A DNA stretch of 64,000 bases from Promerops cafer. Its lineage: Eukaryota; Chordata; Aves; Passeriformes; Nectariniidae. Positions 37,183-52,100 of this stretch are shown here, piece after piece; positions within the stretch are counted from its first letter, which is position 1, and every line of letters starts with the position of its first letter. Position numbers and translations under genes: made by a program. Location: NCBI GenBank assembly GCA_013398275.1, contig VZSE01002468.1, forward strand, positions 389,029 through 453,028, written 5' to 3'. The notes beneath the pieces were generated by a model that made no database searches, was not told the origin of the DNA, and saw only the letters and a list, made by a program, of their open reading frames with translations.

Positions 37183-40100
37183 TCAGCAGGAACTGGATGT
37201 CCTGCTCGTCCTCTGGCTGTTCAGGTAGCGTAAGGCATCTTGTCCCACCTCCTCCACCTTCAGGCACAGCAGGCTCGGACGAGGCCCCACTTGTGACACG
37301 AACTCCATTTCACCACAGCGAAAATTCCGCAGCTGCAGGGGACCTGCAGGGGAAAGATACAACGGGTAACAACTCAGTACAGGGCTCTGGCTCTGCTCTA
37401 GCCCACAGCTGCAAAAGCTGCTGGGGGAGGGAAGGCCTTGCAGCAGCTGCTTGGCATCTGCTAAACCTCAAAGGACAGCACGATGAATGATTCCAGGATG
37501 AAGGCAGAGGAATGCATTTTGCCAGCATCTCTCCAACTTGGAGGAAACAGACATTCTACACTGTGTAATGCTGTGAACTATGTGCTCACAGAGCTGATGC
37601 ACTGAGCTTTGTATCCTCTCTCAGTATCAGCAACCTGCCTTTAAAGACAGTGTACATGACAGCCAGAAAGTCTCCACTACAGAGCATCCTCTGGTGAGCT
37701 TAGCAAATCAACCCCTGCAGCACCTGCACTCAAGCTCTAGGTATGTGTGCAAACATTGTGAAGAATTGGTGTGAACAATGTCCCCTTAACACAGCAACTG
37801 CACAGTTGTGGCAGCATGAGCTCGGACCTCAGCGCTCATGAATTCAAAACAATTCAGTGATTTCCAGGTGAGGATTTCCAGGCCTACTATTGACCCCACA
37901 TGCTTTCCTACCTAAAGTCAAAACCCACTTGATTTGAGAGGTCTGCACAGTAACTCTGGCTGATCAGATTCCTGTCCCAGACAAGGACTGGGAATCTTTC
38001 TCAACAACAGTTTTATGTTTCTGTGTGAAGTAGAGGAATTAATGTATGTTGTTTTAGTGATTTCCATAATTTTTTTTTTCTATTTTTATAGCCATGGATC
38101 TCGTAAGACACAACTTAGTTCTATACTACAGAAATCGAAATTCCAGGAAATGCATCAAAGATCTTACTTTGTGGGCAGTGAAGGCACCTCTCCTTCCTCA
38201 ACCTGGTAAGATGCCTCCTCCCTTCCTTCCCACACTAAATATTAGAAAAGCCAGCAGTACTTGCTTACCAGGCTGCAGGATCTTGGAGGGCTTCCTGTCT
38301 AGGCTGAAATCCAACAGGATAGGGCGACATATGAGAGGACTCCTGCACAGACTCCTTAGGTAGCAAGCAACAAGGTCCTCTGGTTCCTCTAGACACTGAG
38401 GAAGGAAAGAGTGTGTTGCCAGGGAGTGTTCAGAGGGAGGCAGGGAAGCTCTGGAACACCCAGAGCAAAGGGAAATCCTGTCTAGCTGAGACTTGAGCCC
38501 AGCAGGCTGCAATTGCTGCTGGAATAACCCACTCACCCCTGTTCCAGGAGCTTCCCCGTGATGAATGCACACGCTGCCCCTGCTCTGCACACAGTTCTGC
38601 ACAGCTTCCCACTCGAGAAGGCTCAGGCCCAGCACTGCTGCCACATGTTCATTCCTGCACAGCACCACAGCTTCACCTGTTCCGTCCTCCACCAGCACCC
38701 TGTGCAGAGAGCAGGCAGGCTGGGATCAGGAGGGCAGGACAACACCTGCTCCCTCACAAGGGTCACACCCCAGACAACAGATCTCAGTAGAGTTTGTTCA
38801 CATCTCAGAAGATGTGATAACTCCATCTTTGCTGCTCTGTCCACATCTCATCCTTGATATGATTTTCTCCCTCCTCTTTGTGGTGTAGTTTGTTCCCTCC
38901 TCCCCACCTCTTCCCACACCTAAACCCTACAGCACTTACCGTGCACTGGCTTGCCTCACTCCTGTTTGTGATGGACATGGAGGATTGTGTCGGGTGCACC
39001 TTCCCTGAAGGAAGAACAAAGCTACAGCTATGTATGGGTGGTGCACGTGAGAAAGGGAAGTGCCACTGCTTATTTTAACCCTTCCCTAATTAAGTATGCA
39101 AAGGTGTAAAGAATTTCGCTGCATTTCCAATGAGTGTCCTGGGAAAAGTTTATGTGGGAAGAAAAATCACCTGCTGCAAGGTGCTGATCCCCAATAGCAG
39201 TGAACATGGGAAGAGCAGAGCATTAACAGAATAGGATTGTCCTCTTCAGTGTCCTCACTTCACCCCCAGACCTAGCTGCCAGCCTGCCTGGCATCAGATA
39301 CATACTTCTAATCAGTTATCACTTTGGTCCCTTTCTAATATGCAAGTCCTTCTCAGACACTGGAAAGAGGGTTTGCAATTGAGATAGGAACTCTCATTTC
39401 TCCTACATGGTAGCAAAGGATGTGTGAGAGTAAAAAATCTGCAAGACCTCTCACAATTTATGTTTGTGGAAGCTTGAATACCTCTTTGAAGATGCAGCTG
39501 CAAAGTGAGCAAATCCATTGCAGGCACACAGTCAGTACACAGGACAAGTGGCATAAAATCCGGGCCTGGGCCAGATTTTGTAGCTGAGGTTTCAAGCTGG
39601 ATATAAACACTAGTGAGGAGGATGAGGCTTCTCCTGCAGGACTAGAAGAAATAGGAATTTGAGAAGCTTAGAAGATAGAAGCCTTTCTTGGGACACTGTA
39701 ACATGAGAACAGACCCAATGCTTACCTATAAGGAAAGGGTAGGTGAGAAGCTGGCAGAGATACGATGCTCACACAGCTGGAAGCAATGTATGTGCAATAA
39801 ACATTATGGAATCTGCAATATCAAAGAGCAGACGTCAGAAAGAGCTCACAGAAACCAAACACTCAAGTCTTCTTGGGATGGCTGGGCTGATCTTCATTTG
39901 TAACATGGTAGGAAAATAATTTATGGTAAGGGACTGGGGGACATGAAGGTTTGGACAAGGGATGAGGAAAGTCCACGTGGGAGGTCAGATTAAGAGATGG
40001 TTTCAAAGACAGTCAAGAGAGACCAGGGCTCTAAACACAGGAGCACCTTGAGATCTTGCGTTCCAAGTTCTGGAAGAGGATCTTGGCTCCAGGTAGCAAA

Positions 40101-43100
40101 CCCCGGAGATGCTGCAGGTAGGTGGCAGTAATGTAAATGTCCATCACAACAGGGGAGCCTGGAGCAGCTGAGACACTGAGCTTTACGCTGTGATCCCCGG
40201 ACAGCAGAGTCTCTGAGGAGGCACAGAACCACACAGACAGTGAGCTCACTCACACAGGCAGCATGGCCTGTCACTGAGCTGGGCCTGCTAGAGGGGTTCT
40301 TCCTCCCATCACGATGAGGCTATCACTGTTCCACCTCCCAGGTTTTCTGGGTACTGCATTCCCATTCCCATCTCCACATATGCAGTGTGCAGTTTTCCAA
40401 GCCCTTTGACATGCAACAGGATGCAACATCCTGGCATACTTCCACTATTCCCAGACACAGCAGCACACTTAGCCAAGTGCACTCGCTCTCTGAAACAGAA
40501 AGAAGCAAATCAATCTGTTGCTTCTCAACAGGCTGCTACAATCTTACCTTTCTGCTTGGGAAGGCCAACAAACCCAGGTGGCTTCTCATTCCTGGGAGAG
40601 GCACACAGGGTCCTCTCCACGATCTCACCACAGAAAGAAACAAGGGAACCTGTGAAACTGAGAGCAGACCAGGATTTTTGTCCTGCCTGAAGACAAAGGG
40701 AGGGGAAGAAGGCCTGACTTCAAGATTGCCACAAAGTGGAGTACAGTTGGTTAAGCCTAGTTTCTGGGGAACCTGCCCTTGAGCACCTGAGCTACTGGAT
40801 GGAGGGCAGCTTGCTGCAGCCTACCCCTCCCATGGACAAGAGGCCCCTTCACCTTGCATTGTGCTGCTTTAGGCTCAGCAGTGAAGATGAAGGGTGTGGC
40901 ACTACAGCCTTCCTATCTGCTAAACTCCTGTTTTTCTGAATTAGAGGAAGAAGCCAAGCAAAGAAAACACAGTTTTTCATAAAGCACTGGTGAAAACTCC
41001 AGTGTACATGCACATCACCCCAGATTAAACATGCTTTGAACAGAAAAGCTTCTAACCTTAGTATTTGTTTGAGCAAGGTACACTAAAAAAATCTAAAACA
41101 AAAAAATCCCAAAAATATACATTCAGTCTGATTTTCCCTGCTGTGCTTGTTTCTACTTCTGACAGGAATTTGGCAGACACCTCTGGGACTCAGTCCACAC
41201 CACCAGTAGCTGAACCATTTTCTAGACACCATTTTGCAGTTCAGCACCTACAAATCTTTAGCTTCAATAACCAGGATGGAAGAAGTCTGAACTACTTGCA
41301 CGCAGGTTTTCCAAACCATATGCCTAGGGTGGATATTTCATTGCAGTTTAATATAGCACTTCCCAATAAAAATTACCACAGAGCCATTCCCTAAGACACA
41401 GTTGCTTGTGATTTGGGGCAGACCAACATACCTGCTGCTAAGCACTTCTGGAATGGAGGCAGTTCTCTGGTCCATGCCTGACATGGCTGTCAGCTAGAAG
41501 TGAGGGAGACACAGCCTCAGATAGGTTGCAGATTACAGGCATCCCCAGCCAGAGCAGAAAAGACAAGCTCTGCGTGCTCAGAGCTAGGTCATGCAACTCA
41601 TGCTTCCTCTCCAGATGAATTCTGAAGCAGGAAAATATGAAGCTCAGCAGCAGCCTCTGATGGAACTTAGAGCAGAACAGTCTCACCAACAAGATACTCT
41701 GTAGTGATAATTTCTAGCTAGCTCTGGAGAGATCTACAAGTAGCCTGTGAAAGCCCTGCTCAATAAGGCACTGCATACCTGGTGCTCAGGCAGACAGGAG
41801 ATCCAGGTCTCATGCTGTAAGTGCCAGCTATCTTGGACAGGCAGGCACAGGGGGCAGGATGCCCTGCTCAGGGATGTTGTTGGCACAGGTGGAAAATAGA
41901 GCTTGTCAAACACTTCCAAGTCCTGAGATAAGAGTGATAAGGCAAGACAGAAGACTATTAGAAGGAAGGAGATTAAAGTTATAGAGGGAAAAAGTGAAGA
42001 ATAATGGTTTACAGAACAAAAAAAAATTCCACTGAACTCAAAGCTCTGAGAATTTTAATCAAACACAGAACACAAGCAGTTTCTTGCAAAGACGGAAGGA
42101 AATTCCAAACCTTGAAAACAGCTTAGTCACCCCCTGACTCCTCAACTCCCACATGCAGTTCAGCAGAAGTCTCCAAGAGAACAGCACGACAGGCTCTCTC
42201 TTACCGAGCAGCAGGGCGCAGTGAAGCGATACAGTCCATCCACGTGCAGGAATGGAAACCATCGCAGAGACTTCCCCATAAAGAGCAGTAGTGCCTGGTG
42301 GGGGAAGGGACAAGAGAGAGAGAAGGTGATGAGAACTCTTAGGTATGGAATGAAAAATACAGTAAAAAGAGAGCAAGCCCAGCCCAGAGGAGGTCTTGAT
42401 TGAGAAGTAAAGTTAGCACCACCAAGAGTAAGAGAAGGCAGATGCATTTACAGGAAGGTGACAGAGAGGAGATGGAACTTGCTTGGGGTGCAAGAAGGAA
42501 TTTGCCAGCACAAACACACAACGGTACCCAACACAAAAATCACTCTCCCATTGATAGTAAATTACCACACAGGCTCACTGAGGAGCCAGCTCCCAGACTT
42601 ATCAAACCACACCCCAAAGCTGACTCACTTCTTGCTGCGTTACACCCTCTTTTCCATCACAGCCAGTCTCCTCCAGCTCTGATAGATTCCCAGTTTCTCT
42701 GGGGTGGCTCCAAAGCCGTGGTCTGCCCAGCCACAGCACTGTGGCTTGGAAACTGCGCTGCGGCTGCTGTGCTTCTTTGTCTTCTTCTGCAGGCAGTTGG
42801 TAATTGCGCAACATGAGACCCTCTTTCTGGGTAACCAAGAAGAGGTGAGATACACAGCTCGTTGTTCTCGTGCTGCTCTGGCCCCCCTGACAGGTCTCAT
42901 CTCTGCCAGTATCTGCCTTGGCATCCTCCAATTTCAGCATTTTTGCCTCTGGGGTTTCCAGCTCAGATGTTGTGCTGCCATCTTTCTTCTTCCTCAAAGA
43001 CGAGCTGTTTCCACTCCTAAGGCCTTTCTGGATTTGTCCTTCAGCAGCATGGAGAACCTGAACATCCTCAAAGTAGAACTGCACATAGACACTGAAATGA

Positions 43101-46100
43101 CAAATGGTAACAGTGAAACTCCCTATTCCTGACCCGTGGCTGTCCAAAACAAATGCTTGTCTGGAAAAAACATCTGGTGAGTGCCCACAGGTACTCAGCA
43201 GGAGCAGTGGGAAAGAGTGGAGGGCAGCTCTCAGGCTACATGTACTTTGAACAAAAGGGAGATAGTGGCTTTGTTGCTGAGAAAGAGCTCATTTTATGCA
43301 AATAGCAAAGAACAGTTACTTTGGCACTGAAATGCTATGTTGGTAAGAAGGCTTACCATAGTCCAAAACACTCATGGAACTGGAAAGTGATGATTTTACC
43401 TGCACACTGAATAAAGGGACTCACCTAGTTTTTTTCTCTCTCACATGCTCCAGATTTTCCAGGTGTTCCCAGGAGGGAAAATCAGTCTTAAGGAATCTCT
43501 CCACTACAAGCTGGTAGTTTTCCACCTGCAAGAGTGATCCTGCAAACACGTCAGAGAAAAGAGCTGAGCTAAATAAAAAGAGAACATAAAACCAGTAAGG
43601 TCAATATCCTCATTTTAAAGTCACAAGGTCAGGCAGTGACAGTTCAGCATCTCCACGCAACATCTCTTCTTCCTTGTTTTGGAGCTGAAAGACAGAAGAG
43701 CAAAAGCTCAGCACTCAAATACAGTTTAGTGGGACATACCTTTGAGAGTAGTCTGGGCAAAGGGGCTACCATCCTTATGGGAGATCACACAGGGAAGCGT
43801 GCTGCTCTTGTCCTGCAGCTGGAGGGAACTGCTCCTGGAGGAGACCCTCAGCACACCCAGGAGTATCTACAACAGAAAGGAAGCTGCAAAGAGCATCAAA
43901 CAATTCCTATCTTTGAAAGCCATAAATCAAAGTGTGTGTAGCAGCAGCTCAAATTCAGTCTGTTTTCAACATACCACAGTGAGAAAAGCAGTGTCATTCC
44001 CTAACAGGAGGAAGAGGCATGCACTGGCCAGGGGGGTGGAAGGCATGGTGAGAACCAGGAGCTCTCAAGGCACAGACAGTAAAGAGAATGAGGTAATTAC
44101 CAGTTGGGGCTGGAAACTTTCTGCTGAGAGTGTGCAGTAGGACCAGGCCAGCCTGCGATTCAGCTCCTGGGTGCCCATATGCTGTGCTTCCAAGGGGGAA
44201 AGCAACTGTGATGGACTGAAGCTTTCCCAGCTCTTCTGTTCTGCCACACGGCAAACTGCAGACAGAGATGGGGCCTGGCATGGAGGGTTCAGAGTCAAAT
44301 ACTTTGAACAAAAGAGAGAAAGAATGAATCAGATGAGTTTCTTCGCATCAGACAAACCGGAAACAGCTCAAAGAACATTGGCTCACTTTCTGCAGGGGAC
44401 ACTGGTGTATTTTTGATAGAATTTCATTATAAATATCTCTTGTTTCTTCTCTTTCTGGCACCATAGCTTGCAGAAGGGGGACAAGGAACTTTTCAGCAGC
44501 TCCAGGGTTTTGGTGTGTAGAGCTAAGCAGTCGACGGCGGTCAAAGAAAGAAGAAAACCTGAAAAGAAGTTATGACCATTAAAAGCACAAGCAGTCCTTG
44601 CATTTTAGTGAGTCTTGCATCTAAGCCAGGGACTCCTTCTGCTTGTTTTGAGTGAATATGCTGTATAGGACAAGAACTAAAGAGATCACAAAACATGAAG
44701 TGATTGAAAAACAGAGCATTGAAGGCCAATGCAAATTATGTTGGGCAGACAAGGAACAGGAAAATCCAGAGAAATGGACAGACAGGAAAAATCTCAAAAC
44801 TCAAATGGCCAGATAAACAAATGACATGAAGATAAATCTCCCTCTAAGCCACACAAATGGATCTCCATACCTTTTGGCTGGGCTTGATACAATTACTCAT
44901 GTTAGGTACTCTTGGCTTTCTTTCACAGAATGCAAAAAACACAAGTCAGAAACAACTACAGACTATTCTTACTCCAATATTTCCTCATGTAGAATTAATT
45001 TCATAAGTTTAGCTTACTGCTTTTGAATGGCTGGAAGTGATCACACTGCCAGCCAAAATATGACAGAAAGCGAACTCAAATGAAGAGAGATAGCACTCAC
45101 TGTAGCAATTTTTAAGCAGTACCAGGACTGAGCAATCCCATTTAAAGAAAGTGGAAAAGATAAAACCTGAAACTTACAGCTACCATAATTCCCAAGGCAA
45201 AACTGAAGCTGTTTTATTGGTAGCATGTCAAAATTCCACAGTGCCAGTAAAGCACAGGAACACTGAGCATTCTATAAACTGCTACTTGACTTAGAGCAAA
45301 ATGTATATACTTTAAAGTCCAAGGCAGCAGTGACAGTGATCAACCGTAACTGCTTCAGAACAAACACACATATTTTCACTAACTGAAGCCAGAAGGAAAC
45401 ACAGAAACTGGCCCACAGCTGTCCTGTGAACAGAGTGCAGCATCTGAAAGAGCAGGAAGCCATCTGGAAGACTCGGAGGTAAGCATGGGTGGGAAAATCT
45501 GCCAAGACAGAGACTCCCAAACAAATGATCACACTCCTGGCAACACTCAGAATATCTCAAAGTGATATGCTGAGCACCTGCTGCTGCTTCTGTGCACAGT
45601 CAGGACACAAGAGCCTTTATATCAGTTGTGATCTAGCTGTAGCACCAGTTTCCAGCTTCAGCCTCCGTGCCCACCTTGATCTGCCAAGCAAACCACATTG
45701 GCAGGCAGACACCCCGTGGTGCTTCTGTAATTCAGGACAAAGCATTCCAGGCAGGATTATGTGAGTACAATGCTCTGAAGCACCGCAGCTTCCCAAGACC
45801 TTTACTTCACCTGCACTTAAAAAATGTGCCGGCTTTTCTCATAAGAGTAACTGCAAGGTAACAAGCAACGGGACATGATGTGAAGTCTGGATAAATGGCT
45901 TACTTAGGCCAATAAACCAGAAGCAATTGCTGTTTGTAGTACCCAAGCACAGTAATTTTGTAATCCTTTGGTCTAGAAGACACCCAGGTAACCTACAAAG
46001 CACATTCAGGCATAGCCTGACTTCAGAAGAATTGTCCTCACCTCTCCTCAAACGTCTCCAGGAGGCTCACCAGCCAGAGGTACAGCGGCATTCCAAGATT

Positions 46101-49100
46101 GAAGCGGAAGAGCAGCTGTAAGCAGAGATTTCCTGAAGAGGCCAGTGGCTGGTAGGGGGTGCTGAGCCTTGAAAAACTCTTCAGCACAACCATGCTGCTC
46201 AGGCAAGCACCAAGTACGGTGAAAGGGAAGGACACCAGAGGCTTCTGCAGGAGGTGGACGTCAATGAGCTGGGATACACAGACACAGGGTGTAAAAGAAG
46301 AGCCAGTCTGCCATGACTCCCCAAAACTGTTACCCCACCTTAAATCCTTTCTCACTCTACTGGATTGTCTAAATCAGGCCTGAGGCATGGAGCAGAGTTT
46401 AGGGAGGAATCAGATAAGAATCATATCAATTCTCATGACTGAGTCTAGGCAGTAAGATCTCCAGTTTTGTTCCAGATACTTGCTGAAATAATTCCCATGT
46501 TCCCATAGCCTTCTGTTGACCCACACACTCACAAGCCATCCCCAGGGCTTGAGCCTTTTCCACTGAATACTTCATGACCTTGCAAATCTCAGCCTACCTC
46601 CACACAGGCTCCTGGTCGGAGTCCCCGTGCAGAGTTCAGCAGCGGCTGGTAAGCAAGGCACAAGCAGACTTGGTTATCCAGTAAAAAGAGACCAGCTTGG
46701 ACATTGAGTATTTTGGTGACAAATCCCTAAACAGAAAGCAAACAGAAAGTAAGAGGACTGTAGACAGTCACAAAATATAAGAGACCCACATGCCTGAGCA
46801 GCAAGAAAATAAACTCATGATGAAAATAATGCTCCTTGCAGGCCGGGAGCTGAAACGCCAATGCATGTGTGGGTGAAGGCTAGGCCTAAGAATCCTTACC
46901 ACATAGGAGATGATCTTGGACTCTTTGGTTGGTCTTGGCCTCTCCTCTTCAGCCCCCAGCTGCAAGGAGCAACTGAGCTGCTCAGCAGTCTCAAGGAGAG
47001 AAGACTGAGTGGATTCTCCTTGCCAAGCACTGTTCAGTGGCTGCTCCCTCACCTGCTCTGCACAGTAGGGCAGAAGGCAGGAGGAAACACTGGTGACGAA
47101 CATCGTTTGTCCAGATTTCTTCAGGCTGGACACGCTTAGGCCTGTGATTGTGTACCTGTGACCCAGCTGGAAGACATGATGCCACAGCAGCTGGCTGGGT
47201 TTCTAGAGAAAAGAAGCCAAAAGCAACATCAGCACCAACTCCAGTGAAAAAAGTTCTTCCCGATCTAAATAACCCCACCCAAAAACCTCTTTTCCGCCCA
47301 GAGGATTGCCTCACACTCTTAGTAAAAGGGCTGTATCTGCAAGTCATTCAGGGTCACTGCAACTGCATGACAGAGAAGGACTGTATTTCTGCAGGGCACA
47401 GAACTAGACTTCTTATATACCAAGACTATTGTACACTGGGTGCAATTAAAAATATATCACTAGTAAAAGGAAGAATAAATCAAACTGGGAAATCAATGGC
47501 AAGCTTCAAAGAATTAATCAGCTAGCACACACACAGATCCAGACAGTGAATTTGTGAGCAAAATTCCAAGGACTTACTTGCACCAGCACAGGGACACAAA
47601 CAGCGGAGGCAAAGCACTTCAGAAACAGAAAGAAGAATGTCTTGTGGTGAACACAAAGGAGAGGCCCGAGTCTGGTCAATTCCCCTGATACAGTAAGCTT
47701 TGATCTTCTCTTATATGGAATCCTAGAAGGCAATTGAAGAGGCAACTGAAATCAAAGATGAAAGAAATCGCAAAAGTATCCCAAAAGCAAAATAAACAAA
47801 TAAAGCATGTACTTTCTGGGAATAATGGATCCAATGAAGTAATATGGTCAATCTCTCAGAGAGGTTTTCAAAACAATATCTGGCTACAAAATTTGTACTT
47901 TAACTTTTCTATACTAAATCCCTTTGACATTTTAGTATTTGAAGACAGAAGGAAGAGAAGAACAAATTCACACACTTCATGACAACAGCCAGGTTATAAA
48001 AAATTTTACCACAAACAAGAAACTAATTGTTGGTCTAAAGGAGAAGAAAAAAGTCCCAAGCAATTCTTCTTCAGGAAATAGAACTCAGATTTGTAGGTCC
48101 ATGGAACATGGCACTGTGGAAGCTCTAAGCCTATAAACAAGAGGCCTGAAAGCAACAACGGAGTCTTTCTATCAAACTTGACACAGAGTGAAAGAGCAGC
48201 GAAACTGAAAGCAGATGAGAGGCGAGAGAGATGATATTTCTTGAATCAATTCTGTTTGTTGTTTCAAACCTATGTTTCAAAAGATTAAAAGAAAAAGTAA
48301 TTTCAAAAAAATTTATGTTTGTAGTTTTCATTTCAGCTCCTACTGGACTTGAATATAACCATCCCACGTACTCTGAACAAAACCATTCTCGATTCCAAAA
48401 GATCTAAACAATTATCTAACTTTATGACTTTAAAAAAAACCCAACCAGTAGACACACAGTAGTACCAGCACCTCACTGTAACATTTTTGTTGTAACATGG
48501 AAAATTGGTCAGATATCAGTCAATAACAGAGGAGCTTTATGTTAAAAGCTTGAGAACATATACTGTAATATAGAAATAGTTTTCTTGTTTAGAAAGGTCC
48601 CTTGTGCTAAATCAAACACTTAAGCTTAAAATTACTTTCTTAGAAGCAGAAAAATCCAATAAAAACAAAAGATAAGTGAAAAGAAATGAAAGCAGCATGA
48701 TTAGTGACATTTTATTGTAATTAAATTACACCAAGAATTCTCTACTCAAGAAGATAAAACATGATCTAGCATGACTTGAAATTATCAACTTAGTGAGATT
48801 TGCAATTCCATTGGCTCATTTTCACATACTGTAAACTAAAGCACAGTTGACATTTCACTGGTACTTTTATGTCAGTATTCTGATAAGAACTTGGCCAGTG
48901 GCACATATTAACATCATAATAAAATACAGGATTACTTTTAAGTATTCTTTTGGTTCACTGGAGATTTAAAAAAAAAAAAAAAAGTTGTGCTAATAAAGAG
49001 TGAATTTTAGCCTCAAAGGCAGTTGAATCAACACTGTTCTAATATTCTTTCTATAATTTGAAATTACATCTAGAAATACTTAAAATTGGTCTTATTTTTT

Positions 49101-52100
49101 CAAATTACAGAACAAAAACTTCCTATAAACTCCTGGGAAACAGATGATTAAAGAAAAGTGCTTTGTTGTATAACTTTTACTTCCACTGCTACGCTTCCAC
49201 ATGTGGCAGAAATAGAATTTGTCTCCTTCTAAGCCAAGTGCTCTTCATGTTACCTGCCAAGCCAGAGCAGCAGTGCTATGATGGAGTTGGGCACAGTAGG
49301 TGTTTACCTGGAGGTAAGCAGTGGCTCAGCTTGCACTGGAGAGGTGACTGGAATTCTGTGAAGTACTTCCTTGAGGGCATTTACTGGCACTGGATCCACC
49401 AGGATTTCCAAGTACCCTGCTGCACTCTGCTCTGTCTGTGGTATATATGACCAGCTTGGGAAGACAAACAGTGACTCCAGCCACTCCAGTTCAAAGTGCA
49501 AGAGCTAAACCAAAAGATAACGAGACTGAAGCTTGAGATGAGTTTCAGTTTGTTTTCTCAGCACTACTTACAGTGTTCATTACCAATACACCCTTGCATG
49601 TGCATCACAAACTCTTCTCCTACTGCCGAGCTTCATCACTAAACGACAGCAGTGTTTTCTGCCCACTCCTTGCACAGAGAACTTCTGTCCTTCCAGATGC
49701 AAATCTGGAACAGACTTGCTGAGCTCTACAGCAAGCACTTCATGGTTATAGTCACAACCTCACAGAAAGGTGGTAATTAATTCACTGCAAGGCTTAGTTA
49801 TTTTCAGATTATTTTTTTGAAATTCTTGCCTGCTTTCTTTTGCCCCTGTGATTTCAGTTAGAAGTTCTTACCAATACAACTTTTTCCTAGACTTTGTCTC
49901 CTTGGAAAGCACAACTTCAGTGCTCTGTCATCATCACTCTAGGGGTTATTTGTTATCTCAACTCCACCAGCAATTACCTTCAGGAGGCTTTTAAGTCAAC
50001 TGTCATGCAAGCTATTGTTTCCTGAAAGTATGTCATCAATGCATCACTGAACATGCAGTACAACTCTCCAGAAAGTTACTTCTGCTCCACTAGTTGGAAT
50101 TCAGCAAAGAGTGGGAAGGTCTCCCAGGTCACCTTGTACTGTGGTGAACAGAACAGAACAGAACTGGACTGAACGTCTCTTTTTTCCACGCTGGTACATT
50201 CAATATTTCTTCTCCTAGCAATGGCACATTTCACATGTTCTATCCCCTACCCAGGATGTGAGCTTGCTGTTATTCTGCCTGTTACAGAGAAGTGTTATTT
50301 CCTTCACTAGACTCTGGCAGAACACCTGAAGCCCCTGGTGGTTTGTGACACTGCCCCAGAAGTGGGAATAAACACAGAACCCCTCAGACCGAGGACATAC
50401 CTCACATGGAATTATCCCAGTATTGTCCTTCACGTATAGCCAACCATCTACCAGCTTTTCTTTGTTTTCTTGCCTTCCATCTGCTAAATAGCCAACCAGG
50501 ATCAGGTAAGCCCTTGGCAAAGTGCTCTGCATGGGTAAAGCACCTTGTCCTTGATGAGACCATTCCTTAAATTCATTAGTGCTCCAGCTCAGGTGGCTGC
50601 AGCAGGGTATGTGCTGCTGATGCTGTAGGTCAGAGATGGAGATGAAACTGGAGAAAAAGAAAAGGAAAAAAAAAAAAAGCAAGAATATAGCAGGATGTAC
50701 GAAGAACTCAGTTTGCAAAGTACCCTAATATCAACACTGAAAGGGCCAACACAAACTGTTCTCCAGCCTGTGACTTTGGTCACAGTGACCAAAGTTTCCA
50801 GTGAGCTTCACTGACAATTTTAGGTTGTGAAACTGGAGCTATATTCACAATACCCACTTGCTCAGTAGCAGGACATAATCAAATTCAAAGGATGTGAATT
50901 CATTTCACTCGATTAGTCAGGGATCAAAAGTCCAAAGCAAGAAACTAGTCCAGATGAGTGATGGGTCTGAATCAGCAGTAAATAGCAATTAGATATAGAA
51001 AAATTAATCAGAGGACATAAATTTATGCAGGCACTTATGCTGTGAATTTTGCAGGAAAACGAACAGGGGATTTTCTGAAAAGTCCATTAGCTGAAACTGC
51101 TCCATCTTCAGAGACAGAGCACCACCAGGAGTAATACTGGTAGCTATGATCCACAAAACCACAGGGCTGCTCATGTTTTTGTCAAATGTGCTGAGTGCTT
51201 TTTGGGAGAAACCAGAACTACAGCAGGACACTGGCTCATGGTTATCACATACAGAAGCAAACAGACTCTCTCCTCATGCTTTAGAGCTTGATGGTTAGCT
51301 GTGGACGTAGCACCATGCTCACAAACAGACCTCTGGCCTCACAGGAGATAAATGCCAGGTACCTTCAACTCTTTAGATTCTCCTGAATATAAACCAAAGT
51401 CTGGTTTAAATGTCATAAAATACACCAGAAAAAATATGGCTTAAACAAGATAGGTTTAGCTTGTGTGAAAGATCAACCACCTACATTTATTAACTCTTAG
51501 TTAAAGGTCACAAATCCCTAATCAATTCCATTTGACCTTTTCTCCCAAAACTGGCCGTGCCAGAGATTTTAATTCTCCCACAAGCTGGAGAAAGAAACAG
51601 ATCCAGACAAGCCAAACTTTCCAATATGGATATCTCTCAACAAGCTGCATGTTTTTCATGACGGTGAGCACCCAAAAACCTTTTGTCAACTAAAATATGG
51701 ACCATGTTATCCTTGATTCCCTTTTTTTAAGAGAGCACAATCGAATGCTGAGCTCTGCAGGCCAACAGGTTCGGAGACCTGCTCAGTGTTGTAAACACAT
51801 ATAACAAGGTTGGCTTTCTCATTTGTATGTTGTTGATTAGTATTTAAATCTAGTTTAAATTATGATTTTGGTCGCTTGCAATCTCGTAAGTTAAGTATGT
51901 ATTGCTAGCCGTGTGGGTCCTTTGTGTGACTAAAATATGTAAGGTTACCTTTTTCTTGACTTATCTATGTGATAACAGTAACACAAACCAGAATAGGAGA
52001 TGGGAGGAAATGCCCGGAAGAGGGGAGGAAGACACATAACTCTTCTCAAGGAGAGTGTAAAAACAAGTCACCCAAAATTTATTGATGATGAGCTAAGACA

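Noticed and set aside
41438..41715. Minus-strand frame SILLVRLFCSKFHQ... as CTC1 exon 16
   Set aside because: Its translation does not fit CTC1, whereas a 62-nt exon at 41493-41432 is in phase with both neighbours and gives the expected linker before FTGSLVSF.
50137..50170. Short (GAACA)n stretch as a possible repeat locus
   Set aside because: Only about four units in a CTC1 intron; too short to call.
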